Shown here piece by piece: positions 18,287 to 27,944 of a stretch of DNA of 64,000 nucleotides; the stretch's first letter is position 1; every line of letters begins with the position of its first letter. Where the stretch lies: contig WPHV01000005.1 in the NCBI GenBank assembly GCA_009744235.1, forward strand, positions 347,154 to 411,153. Reading direction: 5' to 3'. Source of the DNA: Gillisella vitis (GTDB lineage Bacteria; Pseudomonadota; Alphaproteobacteria; Rhizobiales; Rhizobiaceae). Made by a program: the position numbers and the translations under genes. A model generated the notes under the pieces. That model was not told the DNA's origin and searched no databases. It saw only the letters and a program-made list of their open reading frames with translations.

Positions 18287-20477
18287 ATTTGACGCTGGCC
18301 CTCACCGTGACATTGAAGGGTTCTCCAACCTGGTTGGCGTAATTGGTCGAACCGATCGATGATGTATAATAGGTCTTGTCGAAAATATTCTTCAGATTCA
18401 CCTGAAGCGTCAGTGGCCGCTCGAAATTGAATGTGTAGGCAGCGAACAGATCGACGACCGCATAACCGGGCAGAAAATAGCTATTGCTGTTGATACCTGC
18501 CCGCTTGCCCACAGCGCGGATGCCGCCACCAACCTTCAACCTGTTCCCATCGCCGCCGATGTCACCGACATCATAGGCCACGGACAGGGCGCCGGTATGG
18601 CGGGCAACATTGGGCAATTGCTTGCCTGCATAATCCGGGTCCTCCAGAACCTTGGCATCGGTATAGCCATAGCTCGCAATTACCTGCCAATGATCCGTCA
18701 ACTGACCAGCCACATCGACCTCGAGGCCCTGCGAACGCACCAGCCCCGCCGTCTTGACCACGCTTTCACCACCAATATTCTCGGAATAGGCGACATTTTT
18801 CTTACGCGCAGAAAACAGCGCGACATTGGCGCTCAAGCCGTCCAGAAGCTCAAATTTGCTGCCAATCTCGTAGGATGTCCCCTCCTCCGGGTCGAGATTG
18901 CCATAATAGCTTGATATCGATGATTGGGGCCGAAAGGTTCGGGCCGCATTGGCGTAGAGCGATATCTGCGGCGTCAGCTTGTAGACGATACCGCCATTGG
19001 GAATAAGCGCATCGCCATTGCTGTCGGTATTGGCATTGAAGGGCCGCCCCTTGCCCGCATAGAGATCGTAATACTGGTAGCGCAGACCGCCGACCAATAT
19101 CCATTGGTCGGTCAAATGCAAACTATCCTGCATATAGACCGAGGCCGTCGACAATTGCTCCGTCTGATCACTGTCGGAAGCAGAAACCGTGCTGCATTGC
19201 GCCAGATTGCCGTAAACCGGATTGTTAATGTTGAAATTGCTGGAATTGGCGCACCGCAGCATGTCGGTGCGCAGCGTATCGCTGTAATCATAGGAAACGC
19301 CAAACAGCAGGTCGTTCTGCAAACCGCCGATCTCGACTTCTCCGGTCAGGTCGGCCCTGACCGCATGATTGTAGCTGGTGGAATATTGCGTGGCATCGGC
19401 GCGGCGCGTCACGGCACCGGTTGCGGAGTTATAGCCGGTGACGCGGGCCTGATTGTCGGAATATTCGTTGCGGCTATAGGCGTAGTTCAGTGAAAGTTTC
19501 CAGTCGTCGCTCAACTGCCGGTCAATCGACACCTTGGCCAGATCCGATGTGCCATCGGTAATGTTATATGCCTCGTCCAGCCGGGTGCGACGGCTCAGAT
19601 CAACCGCATGGCCGGTGGTCAGATCGAAGATCGTGCCACGGTCGAAGGGCACGCTGTAATCGTCATGCATATAGGAGACGGTAACCTCGGTATCCTCGCC
19701 ACTCCAGCTCAAGGATGGCGCGACCATCCACTTTTTGGTCTCACCGAAATTGCGCCAGTAATCGCTCTTCTGGCCTTCCGCGATGAAACGATAGGAAAAG
19801 TCGGTCCCTGAAATTGGACCGGTCACATCCAGGCCGGAGGTCGATCCATATTTGCCAGCGCCATAACCTGTTACACTGCTATAGACCTCGCCGGAAAACA
19901 CGTCCTCCGGCTTTTTGGTGACGACATTGACCATGCCGCCGGGATCGAGAATGCCGTAAAGCGTCGAAGCCGGGCCTTTCAACACCTCGACCCGGTCGGT
20001 GGTGGCGTTGAAGGAAAATGGCAGCGCGGTTTTCATCCCATCAGTCAGGATAGAACCGTCGCGATTGTCGCCAAAGCCACGGCGGATGACTGCGTCCTGC
20101 GTTCCGCCCAACGTATTGGCCTGGGTAATGCCGCTGATATTGGCAAGCGCATCGTCCAGCGAGCGAGCGCCCTGGTCCTTCAAGACTTCACCGCTCACCA
20201 CATTGACCGCCTGCGGCACATCCAGCAGCGGCGTATCCGTACGGGTTGCGGTGCTGGTGGACAGGGGCTGATAACCGCGCGTCGATTTTTTGTCCGTCAC
20301 CGTAATGGTCTGAAGCTCTGTCGTGCCAGCCGTATCCCCGGCCTGGCCGGAGGTATCTTCGGCCCAGGCTGGCAAAGCGACGGATGCCAGCAACAGCGCC
20401 GCTATCATCCGACCACGGCTTTTGCCGGTGTCACGCATCTGTCTGGTGCCACGCATCAGTCTTGCCGCTCGCCCCAC
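18282..20477 (-). CDS. TonB-dependent siderophore receptor
   Basis: Outer-membrane receptor for ferric siderophore uptake, 731 residues. A signal peptide (MIAALLLASVALPAWAED region, residues about 25-41) is followed by a TonB-box-like LQTITVTD, a plug domain (DVPQAVNVVSGEVLKDQGARSLDDAL, RRGFGDNRDGSILTDGM, EVLKGPASTLYGILDPGGMVNVVTKKP) and a 22-strand barrel ending in phenylalanine. The pattern resembles FhuA/FoxA hydroxamate receptors, but the ligand cannot be told. The start is probably GTG 20477 (GGGGG upstream); ATG codons at 20456 and 20438 are alternatives. A candidate iron operator lies upstream. Confidence 0.93.
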   Translation of the reverse strand: MGRAARLMRGTRQMRDTGKSRGRMIAALLLASVALPAWAEDTSGQAGDTAGTTELQTITVTDKKSTRGYQPLSTSTATRTDTPLLDVPQAVNVVSGEVLKDQGARSLDDALANISGITQANTLGGTQDAVIRRGFGDNRDGSILTDGMKTALPFSFNATTDRVEVLKGPASTLYGILDPGGMVNVVTKKPEDVFSGEVYSSVTGYGAGKYGSTSGLDVTGPISGTDFSYRFIAEGQKSDYWRNFGETKKWMVAPSLSWSGEDTEVTVSYMHDDYSVPFDRGTIFDLTTGHAVDLSRRTRLDEAYNITDGTSDLAKVSIDRQLSDDWKLSLNYAYSRNEYSDNQARVTGYNSATGAVTRRADATQYSTSYNHAVRADLTGEVEIGGLQNDLLFGVSYDYSDTLRTDMLRCANSSNFNINNPVYGNLAQCSTVSASDSDQTEQLSTASVYMQDSLHLTDQWILVGGLRYQYYDLYAGKGRPFNANTDSNGDALIPNGGIVYKLTPQISLYANAARTFRPQSSISSYYGNLDPEEGTSYEIGSKFELLDGLSANVALFSARKKNVAYSENIGGESVVKTAGLVRSQGLEVDVAGQLTDHWQVIASYGYTDAKVLEDPDYAGKQLPNVARHTGALSVAYDVGDIGGDGNRLKVGGGIRAVGKRAGINSNSYFLPGYAVVDLFAAYTFNFERPLTLQVNLKNIFDKTYYTSSIGSTNYANQVGEPFNVTVRASVKF

Positions 20478-20533
20478 AGCCTTACCCCCAAATTACAGTG
20501 TCATCCGCTTGTTCTCTGGGCTTTTCCAATTGA

Positions 20534-20548
20534 TGAATGTAGTAGTCA
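20534..20548 (-). promoter_or_regulatory. Candidate RirA-type iron-responsive operator
   Basis: TGA-ATGTAGTAG-TCA matches the TGA-N9-TCA pattern described for the rhizobial iron-responsive operator bound by RirA. It lies 57 bases before the receptor start codon, where a promoter is expected. The motif is short, so a chance match is possible; the iron-uptake context makes it worth noting. Confidence 0.5.
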
Positions 20549-20721
20549 ACTTTAAAACCCCATAGCTGTCGGGCAAAAAGGTCGCTAAAGCGGCATATGG
20601 GTGGAAAACCGGGTGGAAAGCCTGCCCTTTGCGGCTGGTATTCAACGGTTTTTGTGGAGAAAAGCCCGGCTTGGACACTGAATGCGGGCGACTACTACAG
20701 GATCAGGAGCATAGCCAAGCA

Positions 20722-21618
20722 ATGGGCAGGCAAGTCGAACGGACCGGCAAATCACGGCGCATCGACCGGTATGGCGAGCGGCTGAAAAAGCGCCGCGATC
20801 AGCTGTCACCTGGTCTGCTGACCGTCGCCGATTATATCGATGGCCATCGCCATGCGGTGTTGAGCAAATCGGCGCTGGAAATTGCCTTCGAGACCAGCAC
20901 ATCCGACGCAACGGTGATCCGCGCCATTCAGGCGCTGGGCTTTCGCGGCCTGCTCGACCTGAAGGAAACGCTGAAAGCCTATCTGGGCGAGACCGATTCC
21001 CCCATCGAGAAAATGGCGGCGACCACCGATGACATCAGCGGCAATAGCGATGCTGCCGTGGATTTCGTGCTGGAAAATCAGCAGACTGCGCTGGCGGCGC
21101 TGGCAAGCCCGGAAAACCGCGCCGCCCTTTCCAAGGCAGCTTTGCTGATGGCCGAGGCCCGCGCCATCGGGGTTTTCGGCATCGGCGCATCCGGCATTAT
21201 CGCCAGTTATGGCGCAAGGCTGTTTTCACGCTCCGGCTTTCCCTCTTACGCTCTCAACACCACAGGAATTTCGCTGGCCGAACAATTGCTCGGGCTTGGC
21301 ACCGGCCATGTCCTGGTCATGCTGCTGCATGGCCGTCCGCATCGCGAAGCCATGACGGTGATTTCCGAGGCCAAGCGGCTCGACATACCGCTGATCCTGG
21401 TGCTGGGACAGACCGAAAGCGTGCTGCGCCAGCACGCCAGCGTCAGCCTCGTCGTTCCGCGCGCCAAAAGCGAGCATGTGGCGCTGCATGCGCCCTCTCT
21501 GGTGGTAATCGAAACCCTGGCGCTGGCGCTTTCCGCTCTCAAACCGGAACGGACGCTGGAAACGCTGAACCGGCTGGTGGAGCTGCGCAGCACCATTCGC
21601 CCCGACAAGCGCGGGTAA
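20722..21618 (+). CDS. MurR/RpiR-family transcriptional regulator with SIS domain
   Basis: 298 residues. An N-terminal RpiR-type helix-turn-helix (SPGLLTVADYIDGHRHAVLSKSALEIAFETSTSDATVIRAIQALGFRGLLDLKETL, about residues 25-85) is joined to a C-terminal sugar-phosphate-binding SIS domain (ARAIGVFGIGASGIIASYGARLFSRSGFPSYAL; LVMLLHGRPHREAMTVISEAKRLDIPLILVLGQ). It is divergent from the siderophore receptor and may regulate it. ATG 20722 is chosen because upstream in-frame sequence is unlike the family and AGGAG lies nearby; the frame is open to 20629. Confidence 0.87.
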   Translation: MGRQVERTGKSRRIDRYGERLKKRRDQLSPGLLTVADYIDGHRHAVLSKSALEIAFETSTSDATVIRAIQALGFRGLLDLKETLKAYLGETDSPIEKMAATTDDISGNSDAAVDFVLENQQTALAALASPENRAALSKAALLMAEARAIGVFGIGASGIIASYGARLFSRSGFPSYALNTTGISLAEQLLGLGTGHVLVMLLHGRPHREAMTVISEAKRLDIPLILVLGQTESVLRQHASVSLVVPRAKSEHVALHAPSLVVIETLALALSALKPERTLETLNRLVELRSTIRPDKRG

Positions 21619-21709
21619 CTGCTACTGCCCCGTGCGCCTTATATCAAGGCTCGAAGAGCCATCTTCAATGACTCTTCGTATTATATGGCGCACAAAGGTT
21701 CGCTGTAGA

Positions 21710-23335
21710 TTATGCCGCGTGCAGGCCCGGCGCTTCCTGGCCGGTGCGCGCCACATATTCTGTATAACCACCACCATATTGATGGATGCCATCCGGCGTC
21801 AGTTCCAGGACGCGGTTGGACAGAGCGGCCAGAAAATGCCGGTCATGGCTGACAAATAGCATGGTGCCCTCATAGGCAGACAATGCCTTGATCAGCATTT
21901 CCTTGGTGTCGAGATCCAGATGGTTGGTCGGTTCGTCCAGAACCAGAAGATTTGGTGGGTCGAACAGCATGGCCGCCATCACCAACCGGGCCTTCTCACC
22001 GCCCGACAGTACCCGGCAGCGCTTTTCGACATCGTCGCCGGAAAAGCCGAAGCAACCGGCCAATGCCCTGAGCGGCGACTGCCCTGCCTTTGGAAAGCTT
22101 TCCTCCAGCCATTGCAATACAGTGCTGTCTCCATCCAGCACATCCATGGCATGCTGGGCGAAATAGCCGAGCTTAACGCTGGCACCAATGCTGACCGTGC
22201 CTTGATCCGGCTCGGTCGTGCCAGCAACCAGCTTCAGCAGCGTCGATTTTCCAGCGCCATTGATGCCCATGATGCACCAGCGTTCGCGCCTGCGAACCAT
22301 GAAATCCAGGCCTTGATAAATCGTCCGGCTGCCATAGGCCTTGTGGACATTCTTGATATTGATAACGTCATCGCCGGAGCGCGGCGCGGGCAGGAAGTCG
22401 AAAGCCACCGTCTGGCGGCGGCGCGGCGGCTCGACCCGGTCGATCTTGTCGAGTTTCTTCACTCGGCTCTGCACCTGGGCCGCATGGGAGGCGCGCGCCT
22501 TGAACCGCTCGATAAACTTGATTTCCTTGGCCAGCATCGCCTGCTGACGCTCAAATTGCGCCTGCTGCTGCTTCTCATTCTGGGCGCGCTGGCCCTCGTA
22601 AAAGCCATAGTCACCGGAATAGCTGGTCAGCGAACCGCCATCGATCTCAATGATCTTGGTGACGATCCGGTTCATGAATTCGCGGTCATGCGAGGTCATC
22701 AGCAGGGCGCCGTCGTAATTCTTCAGGAAGCTTTCCAGCCAGATCAGGCTTTCCAGGTCGAGATGGTTGCTCGGCTCGTCAAGCAGCATCACATCGGGCC
22801 GCATCAGCAGAATACGCGCCAGTGCCACGCGCATTTTCCAGCCGCCGGACAACTTGCCGACGTCACCATCCATCATCTCCTGGGAAAAACTCAACCCATC
22901 CAGCACCTCGCGCGCCCGGCCCTCCAGCGCATAGCCATCCAGCTCTTCGTAACGGGCCTGCACCTCGCCGTAGCGCTCGATGATCGCATCCATTTCATCC
23001 ATCCGGTCTGGGTCCGACATGGCGCCTTCCAATTCGCGCAGTTCTGCCGCAACGGTGCTGACCGGCCCTGCCCCGTCCATCACCTCGGCGACCGCCGAAC
23101 GCCCGGACATTTCGCCGACATCCTGGTTGAAATAACCGATGGTGACGCCTTTTTCGGTCGCGACCTGGCCTTCATCGGGCAATTCCTCACCTGTGATCAT
23201 CCGAAACAGCGTGGTCTTGCCCGCACCGTTCGGTCCGACCAAGCCGATCTTCTCCCCCTTGTTCAGCGCGGCGGAGGCCTCAATGAACAACAGGCGATGG
23301 CTGTTCTGCTTGGAGATATTTTCAATGCGGATCAT
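21710..23335 (-). CDS. ABC-F family ATPase
   Basis: Soluble duplicated ATP-binding protein without membrane segments, 541 residues. The first nucleotide-binding domain has Walker A GPNGAGKT (residues 34-41) and signature LSGGWKMRVALARILL; the second has GINGAGKST and LSGGEKARLVMAAML. Both have LLDEPSNHLD / VLDEPTNHLD Walker B segments. The charged linker (EGQRAQNEKQQQAQFERQQAMLAKEIKFIERF) is the ABC-F signature region that enters the ribosome in studied members. The exact subtype (EttA, Uup, YheS-like) is not clear. Confidence 0.94.
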   Translation of the reverse strand: MIRIENISKQNSHRLLFIEASAALNKGEKIGLVGPNGAGKTTLFRMITGEELPDEGQVATEKGVTIGYFNQDVGEMSGRSAVAEVMDGAGPVSTVAAELRELEGAMSDPDRMDEMDAIIERYGEVQARYEELDGYALEGRAREVLDGLSFSQEMMDGDVGKLSGGWKMRVALARILLMRPDVMLLDEPSNHLDLESLIWLESFLKNYDGALLMTSHDREFMNRIVTKIIEIDGGSLTSYSGDYGFYEGQRAQNEKQQQAQFERQQAMLAKEIKFIERFKARASHAAQVQSRVKKLDKIDRVEPPRRRQTVAFDFLPAPRSGDDVINIKNVHKAYGSRTIYQGLDFMVRRRERWCIMGINGAGKSTLLKLVAGTTEPDQGTVSIGASVKLGYFAQHAMDVLDGDSTVLQWLEESFPKAGQSPLRALAGCFGFSGDDVEKRCRVLSGGEKARLVMAAMLFDPPNLLVLDEPTNHLDLDTKEMLIKALSAYEGTMLFVSHDRHFLAALSNRVLELTPDGIHQYGGGYTEYVARTGQEAPGLHAA

Positions 23336-23662
23336 GTCGCTTCAGCCCGGAAAAGATGATTTTGCGCGCCTTATGGCATGACTTGCGCGCCCTGTCGCGC
23401 CCATTTCGGCTCAAGGCGGCAGGCTTGAGAGCCGGATAAGTGCGTGCCTATTGCCCGCTGTCAAAAAGGCCGGACACGTCTCAAATCCGCCAAATGCCTG
23501 ATATATCCGCAATTCCAACGTTTTTTGCAGGCTGGTTTCTCGTATCATCCCTGTGATAAAGGCAAGCATGGACTGACGATGACCTTTGGAAAATCGTGGT
23601 CGAAAGCAGATAATCATTCCACGTCGAAGCTGCCAGCTGGAAAGCCTAAGGAGACCGCCCTC
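23336..23662. other. Intergenic region before the glycosyltransferase
   Basis: 327 bases between divergent genes. An open frame continues upstream of the chosen GTG (to 23444), with an ATG at 23579, but that stretch has poor ribosome-binding sites and no family-like sequence. The region should hold the promoters of the ABC-F gene and of the polysaccharide locus. Confidence 0.5.
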
Positions 23663-24871
23663 GTGAATTTAGCGTCTATAGCCCGGTATCTCTGGTCTTT
23701 TCTGGGTCCGGCCAAGTACAAAAAGACGCCAATCGAACGGCAGATCGACTACCTCAAGTCCTTTGTAAGCTACCAGCCTTCAGGCGGATCCCCGCCGGTG
23801 GAGAGCATGTCGATGTCGCGGCTTCGCATCACCTGGGTCATCCCGGACTTCAAACCCGGAGCGGGCGGCCACATGACGATTTTCCGCATCGCCAGCTATC
23901 TGGAACGGTTTGGCCATGATGTCCGCTTCCTGGTGCAAAATCCGACGGTTCATAAAACCGCCGAGGCCGCTCTCGAAACGATCAATAGCCATTTTCAACC
24001 GTTTTCCGGATTGCTCGATCTGTTCAAAGGTGCAACCCCGCAGGCCGAAGGCGATGCGTTGATCGCGACGGATCGCTTTACCTGCTATCCCGTCAACGCC
24101 ATGCAGCAATTTACCCGCAAGTTCTATTTTGTTCAGGATTACGAGCCGTCCTTCTATCCGTCAGGTACGGAAGCCCTGCTGACGGAAGCAACCTACCGTT
24201 TCGATTTTGATTGTCTGTGCGCTGGCGATTGGCTGCACAAGCGCATGTCGCAGGAATATGGACGATGGTCGACGTCCTGGCCATTGGCCTATGATGCTGA
24301 CATCTACAATCTCGGCACCGGTACGAAGGAGCGACGCAGCAAGCGCATTGCCCTTTATGCCCGCTATGTCACACCACGCCGCGCTGTCGAACTTGCCTTC
24401 ATGGCCCTCGACATTCTGAGAGAGCGCAATGTCGATTTTGAAGTCGATTTCTTCGGCTGGCCCCTGGGCAAGCTCAAGGTTGACTTTCCCTATCGCGATC
24501 TTGGCATTTTGAAGGGTGAGCAACTGGCGGAGCTTTATCGTGAGGCAACGGTTGGCGTGGTGTTTTCAGCCACCAATCATTCATTGGTGAACAAGGAAAT
24601 GATGGCCTGCGGACTTCCCGTCATCGATCTCGATCTCGATACCGTCCGCTCGATCTTTCCCGACAATGTCATGGCCTTCGCCGAACCGACACCGGAGGGC
24701 ATCGCCGATCAGATCGAGCGCCTGCTCAAACAGCCTGAGGAGCGTGAGCGTCTAAGGCAAGGCGGCCTCGATTATGTGAAGGACCTGTCCTGGGAAAAAT
24801 CGGCGCGTCTCGTTGAGGCCGCAATCCGGGAACGGGTGGCCCACGGCGCCCAGCAGGGGTCGCAATCATGA
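23663..24871 (+). CDS. Glycosyltransferase, WsaF-like (rhamnosyltransferase type)
   Basis: 402 residues, GT-B type. The N-terminal domain begins RLRITWVIPDFKPGAGGHMTIFRIASYLERFGHDVRFLV, and the C-terminal donor domain includes ALYARYVTPRRAVELAFMALDIL, GILKGEQLAELYREATVGVVFSATNHSLVNKEMMACGLPVIDLD. This layout matches the WsaF family of rhamnosyltransferases. GTG 23663 is chosen because AAGGAG lies nine bases upstream; ATG 23579 would add 28 residues. It overlaps the next glycosyltransferase by four bases, so the two act in one glycan pathway. Confidence 0.85.
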   Translation: MNLASIARYLWSFLGPAKYKKTPIERQIDYLKSFVSYQPSGGSPPVESMSMSRLRITWVIPDFKPGAGGHMTIFRIASYLERFGHDVRFLVQNPTVHKTAEAALETINSHFQPFSGLLDLFKGATPQAEGDALIATDRFTCYPVNAMQQFTRKFYFVQDYEPSFYPSGTEALLTEATYRFDFDCLCAGDWLHKRMSQEYGRWSTSWPLAYDADIYNLGTGTKERRSKRIALYARYVTPRRAVELAFMALDILRERNVDFEVDFFGWPLGKLKVDFPYRDLGILKGEQLAELYREATVGVVFSATNHSLVNKEMMACGLPVIDLDLDTVRSIFPDNVMAFAEPTPEGIADQIERLLKQPEERERLRQGGLDYVKDLSWEKSARLVEAAIRERVAHGAQQGSQS

Positions 24872-25839
24872 CGAAATACCGTTGCGCCGTGGTTATCCCG
24901 ACCAAGAATGCCATGGCGGTCCTGCCGAAGGTGATGGAAAAGGTGCTTCACCAGCAAACACCCTGGCCCTATGAGATCATTGTCATCGATTCAGGCTCTC
25001 GCGATGGCACAAAAGACTATCTGCGAAGTCTGGACCGGGTCCGGCTGATCGAAATCGATCCGCGTGACTTCGGCCATGGCAAGACCCGCAATCTCGGCAT
25101 TGAGACCGCAGATGCCGAGTTCGTGGCCTTTCTCACCCATGACGCAGAGCCTGTCGATGAACATTGGCTGGCGCGCATGGTCGCGGTCGCGGAACAGGAT
25201 ACCCGGATCGCTGGCGTGTTCGGGCGCCATATCGCCTACGATACCGCGTCGCCTTTTACCAAAAGCGATCTCGACCAGCATTTCCGAGGCTTCCTTCATC
25301 ATCCGCTTGTTGTCCACAGAGAACTCGATCCGGCCCGCTATCAGGCCGATGAAGGCTGGCGGCAATTGCTGCATTTTTACTCAGACAATAATTCCCTGAT
25401 GCGCAAATCCGTATGGGAACGGTTTCCCTACCCCGATGTGGAGTTTGCCGAAGATCAATTATGGGCGAAAAGCATTATCGAGGCCGGCTATTGGAAAGCC
25501 TATGCGCCGGACGCAGTGGTCTATCATTCCCATGACTACAGTTTCATCGAACAGCTTCGCCGGGCTTTCGACGAATCCCGCAACTTCACCCGGTATTTTG
25601 GCTATCGGCTATCACCGAACCTGGGCCAGGCTCTGGCCGGGATGGGTAAGTTTACCTATCAGGCTTTTCGCCAGACGATCGATCCCGCCTATGGCACCAT
25701 TACCTTCAAGGACAGGCTGAAACGGGCCACGCAACGCATCGCGCTGGTCGCCGGGCACTGTCTTGGTGCCAATCACGAAAAGCTTCCTGGTTTTCTAACG
25801 GACCGCCTGTCGCTTGATAACAGGCTGTTCAAGTCCTAG
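24868..25839 (+). CDS. Family 2 glycosyltransferase, rhamnosyltransferase-like
   Basis: 323 residues, GT-A fold. The nucleotide-binding start (CAVVIPTKNAMAVLPKVMEKVLHQQTPWPYEIIVIDSGSRDGTKDYL) and the acceptor-side part (SDNNSLMRKSVWERFPYPDVEFAEDQLWAKSIIEAGYWKAYAPDAVVYHSHDYS) resemble dTDP-rhamnosyltransferases. Start ATGA overlaps the previous gene. The donor is inferred from similarity of pattern only. Confidence 0.88.
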   Translation: MTKYRCAVVIPTKNAMAVLPKVMEKVLHQQTPWPYEIIVIDSGSRDGTKDYLRSLDRVRLIEIDPRDFGHGKTRNLGIETADAEFVAFLTHDAEPVDEHWLARMVAVAEQDTRIAGVFGRHIAYDTASPFTKSDLDQHFRGFLHHPLVVHRELDPARYQADEGWRQLLHFYSDNNSLMRKSVWERFPYPDVEFAEDQLWAKSIIEAGYWKAYAPDAVVYHSHDYSFIEQLRRAFDESRNFTRYFGYRLSPNLGQALAGMGKFTYQAFRQTIDPAYGTITFKDRLKRATQRIALVAGHCLGANHEKLPGFLTDRLSLDNRLFKS

Positions 25840-26053
25840 ATCATCCGGAAACGCAAATGTGACATTACAATTTCTATCATGCCACGTTAACGCCATATCT
25901 ACCGATGATATCAGCAAAATAGGCGGGATTGGTCTAAGAACGGCCATGGCTGTTGCCTGTTGAAACGAGGCAATTGAGAATATATGAGCAAAAGGGTATG
26001 ACCGTTACGGACAAAGGATGTTTCCGCATCGCTTGCGCCAACAGGAACGCAAT

Positions 26054-27265
26054 ATGAGCCTTGAAGTCGGTTTTCCCGTTCACGATGCCCAAAAGACCAA
26101 TCGAGGACAAGCCGGCACCCCCAGCCTGTCTAAAAAAGGTATTGTCGGGACGCTGCTTGGCCTGTTTTTCACCAAGAAAAACTCTCTTATTACCTTCGTG
26201 CTGGTGCCGAGCGTTTTTGCCGCGATCTATTATTCTCTGATTGCCAGCGGCCAGTATATTTCCGAGACCCGCATGGTTGTCCGCACCATCGGCGTCAGCG
26301 AACGGTTCGACACGTCGGAGCAAAGAGAAGGCCGCTCGATTATCGGTGGCGATTCGCTCACTCAGGATTCCTATATCGTCGCCAATTATCTGAAATCGCC
26401 TCAAATCGTCAGGAAGCTCGACACCGAAATCGGGCTGCGCAATTTTTTCTTGAAAGACGACATTGACCCGCTATCGCGGCTGACCAGCGAGCCCACATCC
26501 GAAGACCTTCATAAATACTGGATGCAGCATGTCGATACCTATGTCGATGGCCCGTCCGGAATCATCATTTTTACCGTTCGAGCCTTTTCGCCAGAGGATT
26601 CAGTCAGCATATCCAAGGCGGCCCTCGCCGCTGCCGATGAAATGATCAGCAAGATTTCCGACAAGGCCAAGAGCGACCTGGTTGATCGGGTCGAACACGA
26701 CTTGATCGGCAGCCTAGAAGACTATCGCAAGGCGCTGGACGATCTGCGAGAATATCAAAACAAGACAGGCATTCTCGATCCGGTTTCTTCGGCAAAAATG
26801 GTCAGCACGATCATTTCGAAACTGACCGAGCAGAAGTTGAACCTGACGGTCGACCTGAAATCCCTCGAAGCCGCCAAAGCGGACAATACGGCGCGTGGAC
26901 GAGAGCTTCGCCGGTCAATCCAGGCGATCGACGATCAGATACAACTGCGCCAGAACAGCCTGGCGGGCAAGGACAGCAACGATCCAACGCAGCTTTCAAC
27001 CAGCATGATTGAGTTTTCAAGGCTGGAGACCCGCAGGATCGTAACCCAGGCGCTTTACGAAGCGACGGTCAAAAATCTCGATACTGCAAAATCGACGGCA
27101 TTGAAACGAACCACATTCGTTTCAATTTTCTCGGATTCACACGCGCCGGAAAAGTCAAAATACCCTGAACGTTTTTCCGCATGGCTCATTCTTACTGCTG
27201 GCCTCTTCACGCTTTGGATGACGGCAACGCTGGTCTGGATGTCCATCGAGGATCATAAGGCCTGA
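26054..27265 (+). CDS. KpsE/RkpR-like capsule polysaccharide export protein
   Basis: Inner-membrane polysaccharide co-polymerase/adaptor, 403 residues. It has two membrane segments, SLITFVLVPSVFAAIYYSLIA (about residues 45-65) and WLILTAGLFTLWMTATLVWM near the C-terminus, with a long periplasmic coiled-coil region (about 200-330). The pre-TM sequence YISETRMVVRTIG is typical. ATG 26054 has AGGAA upstream; the frame opens at 26018. It is two bases from the ABC ATPase gene. Confidence 0.85.
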   Translation: MSLEVGFPVHDAQKTNRGQAGTPSLSKKGIVGTLLGLFFTKKNSLITFVLVPSVFAAIYYSLIASGQYISETRMVVRTIGVSERFDTSEQREGRSIIGGDSLTQDSYIVANYLKSPQIVRKLDTEIGLRNFFLKDDIDPLSRLTSEPTSEDLHKYWMQHVDTYVDGPSGIIIFTVRAFSPEDSVSISKAALAAADEMISKISDKAKSDLVDRVEHDLIGSLEDYRKALDDLREYQNKTGILDPVSSAKMVSTIISKLTEQKLNLTVDLKSLEAAKADNTARGRELRRSIQAIDDQIQLRQNSLAGKDSNDPTQLSTSMIEFSRLETRRIVTQALYEATVKNLDTAKSTALKRTTFVSIFSDSHAPEKSKYPERFSAWLILTAGLFTLWMTATLVWMSIEDHKA

Positions 27266-27267
27266 CG

Positions 27268-27921
27268 ATGATCACCCTTGAGAACGTGACGAAATATTAC
27301 AAGACAGCGGCGCATCGCCGGTTTATCCTGCGCAATCAGAGCATGCAGTTTGTTGCCGGGCGGTCCTATGGACTGCTTGGGGTGAATGGCGCCGGGAAGT
27401 CAACCACCATGCGTCTGATATCAGGCGCGGAACTTCCCAATAAAGGGCGCATCCATCGACAGGTGCGCGTTTCCTGGCCGCTTGGCTTTGCCAATGGCCT
27501 GAACCATATGTTGAGCGGAAAGGAAAACCTGAAATTCGTTGCCAGGGCCTATGGCGAGGATTTTCACCGGGTGTTGCGCTTTGTGGCTGAATTTGCCGAA
27601 ATTGGCAGCTACCTGAACGAACCATTGCGCACCTATTCGTCCGGGATGATGGCACGCTTTGCATTCGGTCTTTCCATGGCTATCGAGTTCGATTGTTATC
27701 TTGTCGACGAAATCACCGCTGTCGGCGACTCGAATTTCCAGCGACGCTGTCGTGAAGCCTTCAGGGCAAGGCGTACAAAATCCGATGTCATCATGATCTC
27801 CCACGACATGGACACGATTAAAGATTATTGCGATGTCGCTCTTGTGTTAATTGACGGTCATATGGTGCAATTTGATAGTGTCGAAGAGGGTATCGCCACA
27901 TATATGCGACTGAATCGCTAG
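27268..27921 (+). CDS. KpsT-like ABC transporter ATP-binding protein
   Basis: Capsule-export ATPase, 217 residues, the usual KpsT/CtrD size. Walker A GVNGAGKST at residues 38-46, signature YSSGMMARFAFGLS, Walker B CYLVDEITAVGD and H-loop MISHDM are all intact. It lies between two KpsE-like genes. The partner permease KpsM is not in the visible locus. Confidence 0.93.
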   Translation: MITLENVTKYYKTAAHRRFILRNQSMQFVAGRSYGLLGVNGAGKSTTMRLISGAELPNKGRIHRQVRVSWPLGFANGLNHMLSGKENLKFVARAYGEDFHRVLRFVAEFAEIGSYLNEPLRTYSSGMMARFAFGLSMAIEFDCYLVDEITAVGDSNFQRRCREAFRARRTKSDVIMISHDMDTIKDYCDVALVLIDGHMVQFDSVEEGIATYMRLNR

Positions 27922-27944
27922 GGTTGTCAGGAAAAGTGGAAGAC

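Noticed and set aside
21920..23359. 479-codon open frame on the plus strand
   Set aside because: Antisense to the ABC-F gene with two complete ATP-binding domains.
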